A stretch of 64,000 nucleotides of DNA from Verrucomicrobium sp. BvORR106 (lineage in GTDB: Bacteria > Verrucomicrobiota > Verrucomicrobiia > Verrucomicrobiales > Verrucomicrobiaceae), in assembly GCF_000739655.1 (NCBI RefSeq), contig NZ_BATR01000096.1:1-64000 (forward strand), written 5' to 3'. Below, piece after piece: positions 17,826-26,185 of this stretch. Numbering within the stretch: the stretch's first letter is position 1; each line of letters opens with the position of its first letter. The position numbers and the translations under genes were made by a program. Below the pieces are notes generated by a model. It ran no database searches. It saw nothing but the letters and a program-made list of their open reading frames with translations, and was not told where the DNA came from.

Positions 17826-18422
17826 ATGGAATCCTCATTGCCACCGCCTTCCCCGCATCCCGCACCGCCCCCTGTGCCTTCTCCCGCTGTGCCGATGCCT
17901 GTCGCTCCACCGTTGCCGCCAAGGTCTGTGACCCCAGGGGTGTCAGGTGTTTCCGGAGTATCGGTCCGCTTGGCCCAGTCTGGGGCTGGGCACGGGCAAG
18001 TGCCGCTTCCGTCCCGCCGGAAAGGGTGGGGAAGTCGGTCGCTGGTCATGGTGGCTGGTGTCGTACTGGTGCTCGCAGCAGGTCTGGCCTGGGACGCCGC
18101 CCGGTCAGGACCGGTCTGGCATACCTTGAGGAAGGTGGCGGGTCTCGTGGAGGCTCCTCATCCTTCGGGACGTTGGTATGAGTTCGGCCATCGATTGGGG
18201 CGCACTCACGCGGGGGTAAGTGAGGCGTTTGAGACTCCGCCCGTGGCCACTGCGGCGGATCTGGCCTATGCGCTGAAGTCCTTGGGGGTGGAGAACCCGC
18301 ATCGGGAGGTTTTTGAGATGTGTCTGCGGGGCTACGAGGACGGGGTGGCGGGGCGGGAGCGACGCTATAAGGCTGATGGCAAAGGCGCGGATGGTTTCCC
18401 GGCAGCGTTGGAGAATCTGTGA
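17826..18422 (+). CDS. Proline-rich single-pass membrane protein, unknown function
   Basis: 198 residues. The first 60 are Pro/Ala/Val-rich (PPPSPHPAPPPVPSPAVP), then a basic patch PSRRKGWG, one transmembrane helix (LVMVAGVVLVLAAGLAW) and about 110 residues that would lie outside the membrane by the positive-inside rule. The outer part has HPSGRWYEFGHRLGRTHAG and MCLRGYEDGVAGRERRY. I do not recognise a family. It follows the coiled-coil protein by 66 bases and probably shares its transcript. Confidence 0.65.
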   Translation: MESSLPPPSPHPAPPPVPSPAVPMPVAPPLPPRSVTPGVSGVSGVSVRLAQSGAGHGQVPLPSRRKGWGSRSLVMVAGVVLVLAAGLAWDAARSGPVWHTLRKVAGLVEAPHPSGRWYEFGHRLGRTHAGVSEAFETPPVATAADLAYALKSLGVENPHREVFEMCLRGYEDGVAGRERRYKADGKGADGFPAALENL

Positions 18423-18524
18423 AGCAGGCGGGAGGGGGCGAACTCCTGGAGGGACGACTCCGGGCGGCTGCAACCATTGCGGGCTTTACTTTTTCACCAT
18501 TTGGCCGCAAGGTTTCGACCCGCT

Positions 18525-19316
18525 ATGAGCCGACAAGACAACCTTGAGACCTTCTTCCGTGACGGAAAGACCGTCATTCTGCCGATCGACCACGGAGTGG
18601 CGATCCCTGTCCCCGGTCTGGAGAATCCGTTCCAACTGATCGAGGATGTGAATCCCTATGTGGATGGGTATGTCTTGAATCTCGGCCTGGCCCTGCGCAC
18701 GGGCGACATGCTGACAGGCAAGGGCATCTGCCTGCGCACCGATGTGTACAACGTGCGGACCACGGGCAAGGGCGCTGGCAGCATTAACATCTACGGCCTC
18801 GGCGAGGCGGAGATGGTGGGAGCCACGGGCGTGATGAACATGCTCTTCCCCTTCAGCGAGAATGAAGAGCTGATTACCCAGAATTGTGCCGATCTCATCA
18901 GCGAAAGCCTGGACGTGGACATCCCCGTCATTCTCGAGACGCTGCCGTACGGCCTGGGCCAGAAGGACAAGTACACTGTGGAAAACATCGGCTTCGCCGT
19001 GCGTCTGGCCGCCGAGATGGGGGCTGATGTGGTGAAGACTGCGTACCCCACGAACGGTACGGTGGAAGACTTCAAGCGCATCGTGGAGTCCTGCTACGCT
19101 CCGGTCATCGTGCTGGGCGGCGCGGCGGATGGCAATGATCTGGACCTGCTCTCCATGGTGCATGATGCCATGAAGGCCGGTGCCGCTGGCATCGCGATCG
19201 GTCGCAACGTGTGGCAACACCGCAGCCCCGCCGCCATCGCCCGTAGCCTCGCTGCCATCGTGCATGAGGGGGCCAAGGTGGATCAGGCGCTCACGCTTCT
19301 GAAGGAGCCCGTTTGA
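18525..19316 (+). CDS. DeoC/LacD-family class I aldolase (FbaB-like)
   Basis: 263 residues, a complete TIM barrel. Strand 1 has VILPIDHGVAIPVPG, the DHG pattern of class I aldolases of the FbaB/LacD/AroA' group. VVKTAYPTNG holds the probable Schiff-base lysine. APVIVLGGAADGNDLD and AGAAGIAIGRNVWQH form the phosphate-binding loops. It should cleave or form a carbon-carbon bond of a phosphorylated sugar in the cytoplasm. The exact substrate is open (fructose-1,6-bisphosphate, tagatose-1,6-bisphosphate or a deoxy-sugar). The start at 18525 removes 16 unrelated codons. A terminator lies about 130 bases downstream. Confidence 0.88.
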   Translation: MSRQDNLETFFRDGKTVILPIDHGVAIPVPGLENPFQLIEDVNPYVDGYVLNLGLALRTGDMLTGKGICLRTDVYNVRTTGKGAGSINIYGLGEAEMVGATGVMNMLFPFSENEELITQNCADLISESLDVDIPVILETLPYGLGQKDKYTVENIGFAVRLAAEMGADVVKTAYPTNGTVEDFKRIVESCYAPVIVLGGAADGNDLDLLSMVHDAMKAGAAGIAIGRNVWQHRSPAAIARSLAAIVHEGAKVDQALTLLKEPV

Positions 19317-19443
19317 AGGGACTGGAGCTGGCGGCGTTGAGGTGAGTGCATCTGACCGGGTGGATCGCCTCCACCCCGGCCTTAAGGGCCGAAACTCCGT
19401 CGAGTGACCCCGATTGCGAGAGCGAGCAAAAGATCTGCGAAGA

Positions 19444-19469
19444 AGACGGGCCGAAGCCCGTCTTTTTTT
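19444..19469 (+). terminator. Terminator after the aldolase gene
   Basis: An 8-bp stem AGACGGGC/GCCCGTCT with a CGAA tetraloop is followed by a run of T. Confidence 0.92.
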
Positions 19470-19491
19470 GTGTCAAAAATGCACCTCCTGC

Positions 19492-19519
19492 TTGACTCTG
19501 AAGGCGGGATGGCTAAGTA
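19492..19519 (+). promoter_or_regulatory. Promoter of tRNA-Ser
   Basis: TTGACT at 19492-19497 and TAAGTA at 19514-19519 are 16 bases apart, about 38 bases before the mature tRNA. The -35 is strong and the -10 weak. Confidence 0.5.
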
Positions 19520-19557
19520 TCTCTTCCCAGGTTTCAACGCCTGAGCTGAGCATTATT

Positions 19558-19649
<92 letters not shown>

Positions 19650-19797
19650 GCTTTTCCTTTCGCAGGAGTTCCGTTCAACGATTGAGGGCGGGTGTGCGCA
19701 GGGGTTCGAGGAAGGTGAGTTCGAAAGGCTTGATGTTCTGCCTGTGTGATCAAAAGTGATCCGGCCACGCCTGTTCTCTTTACCGCTGAACCCTACA

Positions 19798-20240
19798 ATG
19801 GCGCTTCGCTTCTTGCTTGTGATCCACCTTCTTCTGTTGGCGTCTTGCAGAGACATGGATGCCGATGTTGAGGTCGAGGGATTCCCGTCGAGCGATGTGG
19901 AAATGAATCGTGCCTATGAGATCTCGCGTCGAGAGGTCGGCGAGTTTCTCAAGGCACTGGAGGATCCCTTTCCCGACTCGCGATAGCTGGTAAAAATGCG
20001 GGTGCAGGCGGATGGTCAGGTGGAGTACATGTGGATCGAATACCTTACCTATCGGAACGGTACTTTTTTCGGGGAGCTCGTGAACAAGCAGTGAGAATTA
20101 CCTCGATCCAAAAAGGGGCAAAATTGCACGTGGCCTTGGCCGAAATCTCAGATTGGGCCGTCGTAGATCGGGCTGAGGCCATAGTTGCGGGTGGCTACAC
20201 CATTCAGGTGATGGCCGAAAAAGAAGGCTTGCGCCCGTAG
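19798..20240 (+). pseudogene. Disrupted lipoprotein gene with DUF2314-like domain
   Basis: The reading frame begins MALRFLLVIHLLLLASC, a lipoprotein signal with an LLAS-C lipobox. It runs to an in-frame TAG at 19984. After that stop the same frame continues as coding-like sequence (VEYMWIEYLTYRNGTFFGEL) to a TGA near 20092. The domain then resumes in the next frame as VRITSIQKGAKLHVALAEIS and GGYTIQVM, ending at 20240. Together these blocks have the order of DUF2314 (E-x-M-W, F-G-x-L-x-N, K-G, I-S-D-W, G-G-Y-T-I). One nonsense change and about one base lost near 20086 explain it. The family has no firm function. Confidence 0.75.
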
Positions 20241-20245
20241 CGAGG

Positions 20246-20539
20246 TCATTCACGCGGCGACGGAAGTGCTGCCTTTGTTCTTCTGCGTACGATCAGCGTC
20301 GCTATCAGCCATGAACCGAGCAAGGTTTGAAGCGGCCACATCAACAACGCCCAATGTCCCAGCGGGGTGAGATCGAAGAATAGCGGCAATAGAAAAGTGG
20401 GGAACAGAATCACGTAACCCAACACGATGTACCAGAGCTGTTCAATCCCCAGGAATGCGTACAGGAAGGTCATGCTACCATAAATGGCAAAGCAGGCTCC
20501 CCATGTAAGTGCGAAACGGAGACGGTTCTTTCCCTTCAT
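20246..20539 (-). CDS. Small integral membrane protein (97 aa)
   Basis: Three hydrophobic segments are visible (LTWGACFAIYGSMTFLYAFL, WYIVLGYVILFPTFLLPLFF, WALLMWPLQTLLGSWLIATL), with a basic N-terminus MKGKNRLR and tail RRRTK. It would be an inner-membrane protein. I do not recognise a family. Its stop nearly meets the end of the disrupted lipoprotein gene on the other strand. Confidence 0.6.
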   Translation of the reverse strand: MKGKNRLRFALTWGACFAIYGSMTFLYAFLGIEQLWYIVLGYVILFPTFLLPLFFDLTPLGHWALLMWPLQTLLGSWLIATLIVRRRTKAALPSPRE

Positions 20540-20637
20540 ATCGTCAGCGGGTTGATCGAATGCAGTGCGGGACTGTCAGATCCCCGAGGTGGCCAAAGGA
20601 GAGGGTGTCATTGAGATCGCAGAAAGTAGGCGCTTGT

Positions 20638-21120
20638 TCATCTCGAGTTCTCACCCTCGAGGTTGGGGGGAATTTTCCCCTTCAACAACTGCTCAGCATA
20701 TTGAGCCAGGGTGCCAGCGAGGCGGGCGACTTCCTGCTCGCCGAGGAGGTCAATCGCCACGGCTTCTACCTCAAGGATGGCATAGTGTGCTTGCATGAGC
20801 GCTTCTCTCCCGGTTGCCGTGACTTCGCTGCGGAGGATGCGGCCATGATTGGGATCGGATGATCTTGTGACAAAGCCCTCTCGTTCCATGTTGACGAGGA
20901 TGCCTTGCATGCTCTGGGGGGTGACGAATGCGGCTCGGGCCAGAGCGGCATTGGACAGGCCGGGTTCCTGCTCCAGTGCGGAGAGTACCGCGCACTGGGG
21001 GGCGGTGAGGTTGAGGGGGCGCAGTGCTTCGTCCAGCCGCGTGCGCAAGGCATGCTGGGCTAGCTTGAGCGCTCCTCCAAAGCGACGAGCGAGCGGAATT
21101 TCAAAGTTTGGTCTCGACAT
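20638..21120 (-). CDS. MarR-family transcriptional regulator
   Basis: 160 residues with a MarR-type winged helix: LNLTAPQCAVLSALEQEPGL, then recognition helix FVTPQSMQGILVNMEREGFV and the wing RSSDPNHGRILRSEVTATGR, followed by a dimerisation helix. Such proteins are mostly repressors released by small phenolic or oxidising ligands. Two copies of a palindrome overlap and follow its start codon, so autoregulation is likely. It is divergent from a PhyH-like dioxygenase gene. A possible transporter remnant lies beyond that gene. Confidence 0.93.
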   Translation of the reverse strand: MSRPNFEIPLARRFGGALKLAQHALRTRLDEALRPLNLTAPQCAVLSALEQEPGLSNAALARAAFVTPQSMQGILVNMEREGFVTRSSDPNHGRILRSEVTATGREALMQAHYAILEVEAVAIDLLGEQEVARLAGTLAQYAEQLLKGKIPPNLEGENSR

Positions 21121-21155
21121 ATCAGGGTCCTGATAATAGTGTCAGGTCCCTGATA
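21120..21155. promoter_or_regulatory. Tandem MarR operator
   Basis: Site 1 is TATCAGG-GT-CCTGATA (21120-21135), with perfect 7-base arms, overlapping the marR start codon. Site 2 is TGTCAGG-TC-CCTGATA (21140-21155), with one arm mismatch. Their centres are 20 bp apart, two helical turns, so two dimers could bind the same face and control both divergent genes. Confidence 0.72.
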
Positions 21156-21197
21156 CTACTGCGTTGTCGCAATAGTCCAACCCCCAAATGGTCCAAC

Positions 21198-21974
21198 ATG
21201 TCTGGCACCCCCTCTCGACAGGATTCTTCGTGTCCATTGAGTGATGAGATACTCAAACGCTTCATCCACGATGGGTTCGTGAAAATTGAGGACGCTTTTC
21301 CGAGGCACCTGGCGGAAGATGCGTGTGAGATTCTCTGGCAGGACTTGCGAAAGCAGGGGGGCTGCGATCCTGATGATCGGACTACTTGGATTCACCCGGT
21401 GATCCGGTTGGGCATGTACAGTCAGCCTCCCTTCATCGATGCTGCCAACACGCCGGTTCTCCATGCAGCCTTTGATCAATTGGTCGGGGAGGGGGCATGG
21501 GAGCCCTGTCGAAGCATGGGTACTTTCCCAGTCAGGTTTCCTTCGGCCGATAGTCCTGGGGACGTCGGCTGGCATGTGGACGTGAGCTTCGACTACCACC
21601 TGCCGAACTTCCTGGATTGGCGGGTGAACATTCACTCCCGGGGAAGAGCTTTGCTGATGCTGTTCCTGTTCTCTGACGTCGGGGAGAATGATGCGCCCAC
21701 TCGTATTCGTGTCGGCTCGCACCTGGATGTCGCAAGGGTGCTGGCACCTGCGGGTGAGGCGGGATTGACGTTGGGCGAGTTGATTCCACATTTTGCCAAG
21801 AGTGAGCGGTGTCCCGAGATCTTGGCGACGGGGCCTGCGGGTACGGTGTATCTTTGCCATCCATTCCTGGTGCACTCCGCGCAGATGCATTCTGGCAGCA
21901 AACCGCGATTCATGGCACAACCACCGCTGCTCCCGCACCATGAACGACCGATTGGTTTGGGGGGGACCCGGTGA
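21198..21974 (+). CDS. Phytanoyl-CoA dioxygenase (PhyH)-like Fe(II)/2-oxoglutarate oxygenase
   Basis: 258 residues from the ATG at 21198. An earlier open frame from 21108 covers the MarR operator and is unlikely to be translated. The jelly-roll metal site is visible: GWHVDVSFDYH supplies His and Asp, and CHPFLVHSAQMH supplies the distal His. KPRFMAQP carries the Arg expected to bind 2-oxoglutarate. IRVGSHLDVARVL is the usual connecting segment. The start SDEILKRFIHDGFVKIEDAF is typical of the family. It should hydroxylate a small molecule. The substrate is unknown. The gene is divergent from marR behind the double operator. Confidence 0.85.
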   Translation: MSGTPSRQDSSCPLSDEILKRFIHDGFVKIEDAFPRHLAEDACEILWQDLRKQGGCDPDDRTTWIHPVIRLGMYSQPPFIDAANTPVLHAAFDQLVGEGAWEPCRSMGTFPVRFPSADSPGDVGWHVDVSFDYHLPNFLDWRVNIHSRGRALLMLFLFSDVGENDAPTRIRVGSHLDVARVLAPAGEAGLTLGELIPHFAKSERCPEILATGPAGTVYLCHPFLVHSAQMHSGSKPRFMAQPPLLPHHERPIGLGGTR

Positions 21975-22184
21975 CTCCCATCGAGCAAGCGGTGAGGTTG
22001 GCGCTTGGGTGAGGAGGGCACCTGCAATGCCATAAATGGTCGGGGCTCCCTCAATGGAGCAGTTGGTGATAGTAGGGAGGGACATTCCTATCCCGTTCGG
22101 TTGGGCCTGAGCTGAAGCGGTGGCTGGGAGGAGGTCCTGAACCCAGCTGGCGAAAACGACGTCAAGCACCACTACTCCACGGCG
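21965..22184 (-). pseudogene. Possible remnant of an MFS (EmrB-type) transporter gene
   Basis: In the 447-base gap between the dioxygenase and the XylR-like gene, one minus-strand frame reads FASWVQDLLPATASAQAQ and then NGIGMSLPTITNCSIEGAP, TIYGIAGALLTQ. The G-I-G-x-S-L-P-T-x-T-N...G-A-P...G-I-A-G-A-L-L-T pattern resembles the eleventh/twelfth-helix region of DHA2 drug exporters. It is preceded by a stop and fades into non-coding sequence. Such exporters are common partners of MarR regulators. The likeness is weak and may be chance. Confidence 0.25.
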
Positions 22185-22421
22185 CTATCGTGTGGCGAAT
22201 GAGTGCTGGGACGCTTGAGGCGGTCGGGGACTGGGAAGTCCCCCTGCCTCCTTGTACTGATCGTGGCGCGAACGCAGGTCCGGTGTCTGACGTGTTTTTC
22301 CGACTTCTCGCTTCCGGAAGTTCGAGGAGATATTTTTTGCGGCGGCATGTTCAATGGGAGGTGCCGGTGGGGGCGTCAGTTCGCAGGGCCGACGGGTGAT
22401 TTTCATGCCCTCCCGCGGCCC

Positions 22422-23585
22422 TTATGCATGTGCGCGCCTGAAGGCTCCGGGGGTTTGACTATAAGCTTGCTTGAAGGCGGCCTGTAGATAGTGGCTGTGC
22501 GCGAAGCCGGTCTGCCGGGCAATGATGTCAATCGTGAGGTCGGTCTCGCAAAGGAGGCGTTCTACCTCGCGAAAACGGATGCGCGTGATCTCTTCCTTGG
22601 GGCTGCGGTTGAGTGCGGCTTTCATGCGGCGGTCGAGCGTGCTGCGCGAGGCGTTTAGTTTGCGACAAAGATCATCCACATTGATGCCGGTCATTGCGTT
22701 CTCACGGATCAAGCGCGCGGCATGGGCAACGAGCGCATCGTTGATGACCAAGTCATCAGACGAGCCGCGCACGACGATCCCTTTTGGGGGCGAGAGAATC
22801 TCGTGAAGAGGGGCCGCCTTGCCGCGCATCATATTGTCCAGCACCGCCGCGCCATTGTACCCAACGGCCTGGCCGTCGAATCGGACGCTGGTCAGGGGCG
22901 GAGTGGCGAAGGTGCAGAGAGTTTCCTCGTTCTCCGCACCCACGACAGCGACTTCCTCGGGCACGGCGACGCCTGCCCTCTGACAAGCAGCAAGAAGGTG
23001 AACACCGAGCTGATCGTTGGCTGCGAAGATGCCAACGGGTTTTGGCAATTGCGCCAACCAGGAGATGAGGCGGGCCTGGTTCTTCTCCCAGTCAGAGACA
23101 TTGTCAGAAACGACCTCTGGAAGCTCTGCGCAGGTGCAACCGTAGGCCTCGACGGTGCTGACAAAATTTCGCACCCGTTCGATGAAGAAGACCTCGGTCG
23201 GCAAGCTGTAGGCTGCAAATCGCCGGTAACCACGCTCGTAGAAGTGCTCGGCGACAGTGCGTCCGATATGAGCGTTGTCGATGCCGACAAAGGGTCTCTT
23301 TCCGGCGAGGGCCTTGGAGCGCAATTCCACGGCTGGCAGGCCGGTGGCATCGATCAGATCAGCTGTCTCGCGGGTAAAACTTCGCGTAAGGATGCCGTCG
23401 CCATCCCAATGCCGCAGCCAGGCCGGTGGTGCCGAGTCAGGCGCGCGGAGTTCGAGGAAGGTAGACCAAGGGCCATGCTCCGCCACGAACCGACGGACTC
23501 CCGCGAGCATATCGCGCGAAAAGGTGCGAGTCGTCTCGATGAGGAGTGCGACGCGAGGAGCGCGGCGGCGTTTGCGGAGGCTCAT
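22422..23585 (-). CDS. XylR-type regulator (LacI-like sensor plus AraC DNA-binding domain)
   Basis: 387 residues. Residues about 10-275 form a periplasmic-binding-protein-like sensor (RVALLIETTRTFSRDMLAGV, VGIDNAHIGRTVAEHFYERG, GIFAANDQLGVHLLAACQRA, VAVVGAENEETLC). This is the layout of the E. coli xylose activator XylR. Residues about 280-387 form an AraC domain with two helix-turn-helices (VDDLCRKLNASRSTLDRRMK; IDIIARQTGFAHSHYLQAAF). It should bind a sugar and activate transcription. The ATG at 23585 is chosen because upstream sequence runs into the promoter. It is divergent from the oxidoreductase operon, which it probably controls. Confidence 0.92.
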   Translation of the reverse strand: MSLRKRRRAPRVALLIETTRTFSRDMLAGVRRFVAEHGPWSTFLELRAPDSAPPAWLRHWDGDGILTRSFTRETADLIDATGLPAVELRSKALAGKRPFVGIDNAHIGRTVAEHFYERGYRRFAAYSLPTEVFFIERVRNFVSTVEAYGCTCAELPEVVSDNVSDWEKNQARLISWLAQLPKPVGIFAANDQLGVHLLAACQRAGVAVPEEVAVVGAENEETLCTFATPPLTSVRFDGQAVGYNGAAVLDNMMRGKAAPLHEILSPPKGIVVRGSSDDLVINDALVAHAARLIRENAMTGINVDDLCRKLNASRSTLDRRMKAALNRSPKEEITRIRFREVERLLCETDLTIDIIARQTGFAHSHYLQAAFKQAYSQTPGAFRRAHA

Positions 23586-23606
23586 GTCCGAAAAAATAGG
23601 TGACGA

Positions 23607-23621
23607 AAAACCTGAGGTTTT
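23607..23621. promoter_or_regulatory. Perfect 15-bp palindrome between XylR-like gene and oxidoreductase operon
   Basis: AAAACCT-G-AGGTTTT lies in the 87-base gap between the two divergent starts, 22 bases before the regulator start. It is a good candidate operator for the XylR-like protein. The assignment is by position only. Confidence 0.55.
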
Positions 23622-23672
23622 GTGCACCATAGTTGTATTGGCGCCTGCTGGCAAGCGGATAGGGTTGCCGCC

Positions 23673-24356
23673 GTGGATCGCCGCCACTTCATCGCTCACT
23701 CCAGTCTCGCTGTCGCGGGAACTGTCCTCCTGCGTGCCGCATCGGCATCGGATCCATCTCCAACTCAATCCAAAGAATCCACATCATCCATGAGCAAGCC
23801 CAAAGTCCTGGTTATCGTCGGCGACGCCACCGAAACGGTGGACACCCTGTACCCTTACTACCGCCTCATCGAAGCGGGTTTCCAGCCCGTCGTCGCTGCG
23901 CCGGAGAAGCGCAAATACCAGATGGTGATGCATGAGGTGAAGCCTGGCTGGACGATTACCAAGGAATGGGAGGGCTACACGATCGATGCCGAGATCACTT
24001 TCAAGGACATCAAGCCTGAAGAGTACGCGGGTATCTTCTTCAGCGGTGGTCGTGCGCCGGAATACATTCGTGAGGATGAGGACCTGCTCCGCGTCACTCG
24101 CTGGTTCTGGGAGAACGAAAAACCCATGGCGAGCGTGTGCCATGGAGTGGAGATCCCCGCTCGTGCTGGCATCGTCAAAGGGCTGCGTATGGCGACGGTG
24201 GCGAAGTGCAAGTTTGACCTCGAAGTTTGCGGCGGCATCTACGTCAACGAACCGTGCGTCATTGACCGCCACATGGTCAGCGGTCGCACCTTTCATGACA
24301 ACGGCCACTACGTGGGTCCTTGGATCAAGATGTTGGAAGCGGCACGCGGCAACTAA
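23673..24356 (+). CDS. DJ-1/PfpI-family protein with twin-arginine-like signal
   Basis: 227 residues from a GTG start at 23673, giving an N-terminus with DRRHFIAHSSLAVAGTVLL, a twin-arginine-like export signal. The domain begins KVLVIVGDATETVDTLYPYY, continues with YAGIFFSGGRAPEYIRED and has the nucleophile elbow PMASVCHGVEIPARAG, whose Cys is the conserved DJ-1/PfpI cysteine. Family members act as deglycases, hydratases or chaperones. Here it is the first gene of the sugar-oxidation operon and may handle a reactive keto product. That role is inference. An internal ATG (MSKPKVLVI) would give a cytoplasmic version without the signal. Confidence 0.88.
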   Translation: MDRRHFIAHSSLAVAGTVLLRAASASDPSPTQSKESTSSMSKPKVLVIVGDATETVDTLYPYYRLIEAGFQPVVAAPEKRKYQMVMHEVKPGWTITKEWEGYTIDAEITFKDIKPEEYAGIFFSGGRAPEYIREDEDLLRVTRWFWENEKPMASVCHGVEIPARAGIVKGLRMATVAKCKFDLEVCGGIYVNEPCVIDRHMVSGRTFHDNGHYVGPWIKMLEAARGN

Positions 24357-24372
24357 CCAGATTCTCCCCCCA

Positions 24373-26184
24373 ATGCCTGTCATCACCCATGACAAACTTC
24401 AGGAGAACTACGATGTGATCATCGTGGGCTCTGGGGCCGGCGGCGGCCAGACGGCCTATACGCTCACCATGGAAGGCGTGAAGGTGCTCGTGCTGGAGGC
24501 GGGGCGTTCGTTTGATCCGGCGACGGAAGTCGCCATGTTTCAATTGCCCAGTCAGGCGCCTTTGAGGGGCGTGCCCACGCCTGACAAGCAATACGGTTTT
24601 CACGATTGCTCGATCAATAGCGGTTGGGAGATTCCGGGGGAGCCTTACACAAATGCCCACCCGGAGCCGGCGAATCAGTTCCGCTGGTGGCGGCAGCGCA
24701 TGATGGGAGGGCGCACGAATCACTGGGGGCGTATCACCCTGCGCAACGGACCTTATGACTTCAAGCCGCGGACGCGATTCGGCGCGGGCTTTGACTGGCC
24801 GATCAGCTACAAAGATGTCGCACCTTACTATGACAAGGTGGAGATGCTGATCGGTGTCTTTGGTACAAACGAAGGTTTGGAGAACTCACCCGATTCATCG
24901 CCAGGTGTGTTGCAGCCAGCACCGAAGTTGCGCGTCGGCGAACTGTATGCCCAAAAGCACGGGAAGAAGTTGAATGCGCGCGTCACCTCCATTCATCGTG
25001 CGGTACTCACACAGGTGCAGGACGCGGAGGCCATTCCGGCGAAGCTGCATCCGCACAATGCCACAGCCCAGCGCATTCTGGCGGAGCACATGCGTTTGCG
25101 GGCTCCGTGCTTCTGGGCGACGGACTGCCATCGCGGATGTTCGATCCGCGCGAACTACGATTCGCAAACCGTGCACCTGCGACCTGCCCTTGCGACGGGG
25201 AATCTCGATATTTTGCCCAACGCGATGGCGCGTGAGGTCACGATCAACAAGCAGGGTCGGGCCACAGGCATCGCCTTCATCGACAAGACCAGTGGTCGCG
25301 AAGGCCATGCCAAGGGGCGAGTCGTCGTGCTGGCGGCGAGTTCGCAGGAGTCGGTGCGCCTGTTGTTGAACTCAAAGTCGAATGCCTTTCCTCAAGGGCT
25401 TGCCAACTCCAGCGGTAAAGTTGGCAAATACATCACGGACTCTGTTTCTACGAGCCTCAGTGCGCATATCCCGGCCTTTGAAGGAATGCCAATTCACAAT
25501 GAAGACGGCGCAGGCGGTCCTCATGCGTATGTGCCGTGGACGCTGCATGACCAGAATCGAGAAGGTGGGCTGGGCTTCCCCGGTGGCTATCACCTGGAAT
25601 TCACCACCGGGCGACAGATGCCATCACTAACCACGCTGAATGGTATCGACACCTTCGAAGGCAACGGCGGCGTGCTCTTTGGCAAGAAACTCAAGGAAGA
25701 CGCACGGCGCTACTACGGCTCCCGCGTCGGATTCGGAGCACAGGGCACGATGTTGCCCAATGATGGTTCGTTCTGTGAACTTGATCCGACGGTGCGGGAT
25801 CAATGGGGTATTCCGGTGCTGCGCTTCCATTGGAAGTGGAGCGACTTTGAACTCAATCAAGCGCGCCATCAGCAAAAGCACATCGGTGAGCTGCTCGAGG
25901 CGATGGGGGGCAAGGTTTCGCCCAAGACGGATGCCGATGTGCTGAAGTCCCTGAAGCCCGGTGGTACGGTCATTCATGAAGTCGGAGGCGCCATCATGGG
26001 GGATGACCCCGCAAAGTCTGTGACCAATCTATGGAGTCAGACATGGGATGTGAAGAATGTCTTCCTTGCCGATGGCGCACCCTTCGCCAGCACTGCTGAC
26101 AAGAATCCCACGCTGACCATTATGGCCCTCGCCTGGCGCATGGCTGATCACCTCATGGATGAACTCAAGAAAGGAAATATCTGA
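24373..26184 (+). CDS. GMC-family FAD oxidoreductase (glucoside/sugar dehydrogenase large subunit)
   Basis: 603 residues from ATG 24373. The FAD-binding fold starts VIIVGSGAGGGQTAYTLTM and ends VLVLEAG. WWRQRMMGGRTNHWGR is the second flavin contact. The active-site His lies in HEVGGAIMG and the Asn in DKNPTLTIMALAWR. A cysteine cluster CFWATDCHRGC (C-x5-C-x3-C) resembles the iron-sulfur hinge of FAD glucose dehydrogenases. It has no signal of its own, and the family's large subunit is exported with the Tat-bearing small subunit encoded next. It should oxidise a sugar or glycoside, possibly at C3. The cytochrome partner is not in the window. Confidence 0.93.
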   Translation: MPVITHDKLQENYDVIIVGSGAGGGQTAYTLTMEGVKVLVLEAGRSFDPATEVAMFQLPSQAPLRGVPTPDKQYGFHDCSINSGWEIPGEPYTNAHPEPANQFRWWRQRMMGGRTNHWGRITLRNGPYDFKPRTRFGAGFDWPISYKDVAPYYDKVEMLIGVFGTNEGLENSPDSSPGVLQPAPKLRVGELYAQKHGKKLNARVTSIHRAVLTQVQDAEAIPAKLHPHNATAQRILAEHMRLRAPCFWATDCHRGCSIRANYDSQTVHLRPALATGNLDILPNAMAREVTINKQGRATGIAFIDKTSGREGHAKGRVVVLAASSQESVRLLLNSKSNAFPQGLANSSGKVGKYITDSVSTSLSAHIPAFEGMPIHNEDGAGGPHAYVPWTLHDQNREGGLGFPGGYHLEFTTGRQMPSLTTLNGIDTFEGNGGVLFGKKLKEDARRYYGSRVGFGAQGTMLPNDGSFCELDPTVRDQWGIPVLRFHWKWSDFELNQARHQQKHIGELLEAMGGKVSPKTDADVLKSLKPGGTVIHEVGGAIMGDDPAKSVTNLWSQTWDVKNVFLADGAPFASTADKNPTLTIMALAWRMADHLMDELKKGNI

Positions 26185-26185
26185 C

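Noticed and set aside
18486-19265. 259-codon minus-strand frame
   Set aside because: Shadow of the aldolase gene; His-rich translation without motifs.
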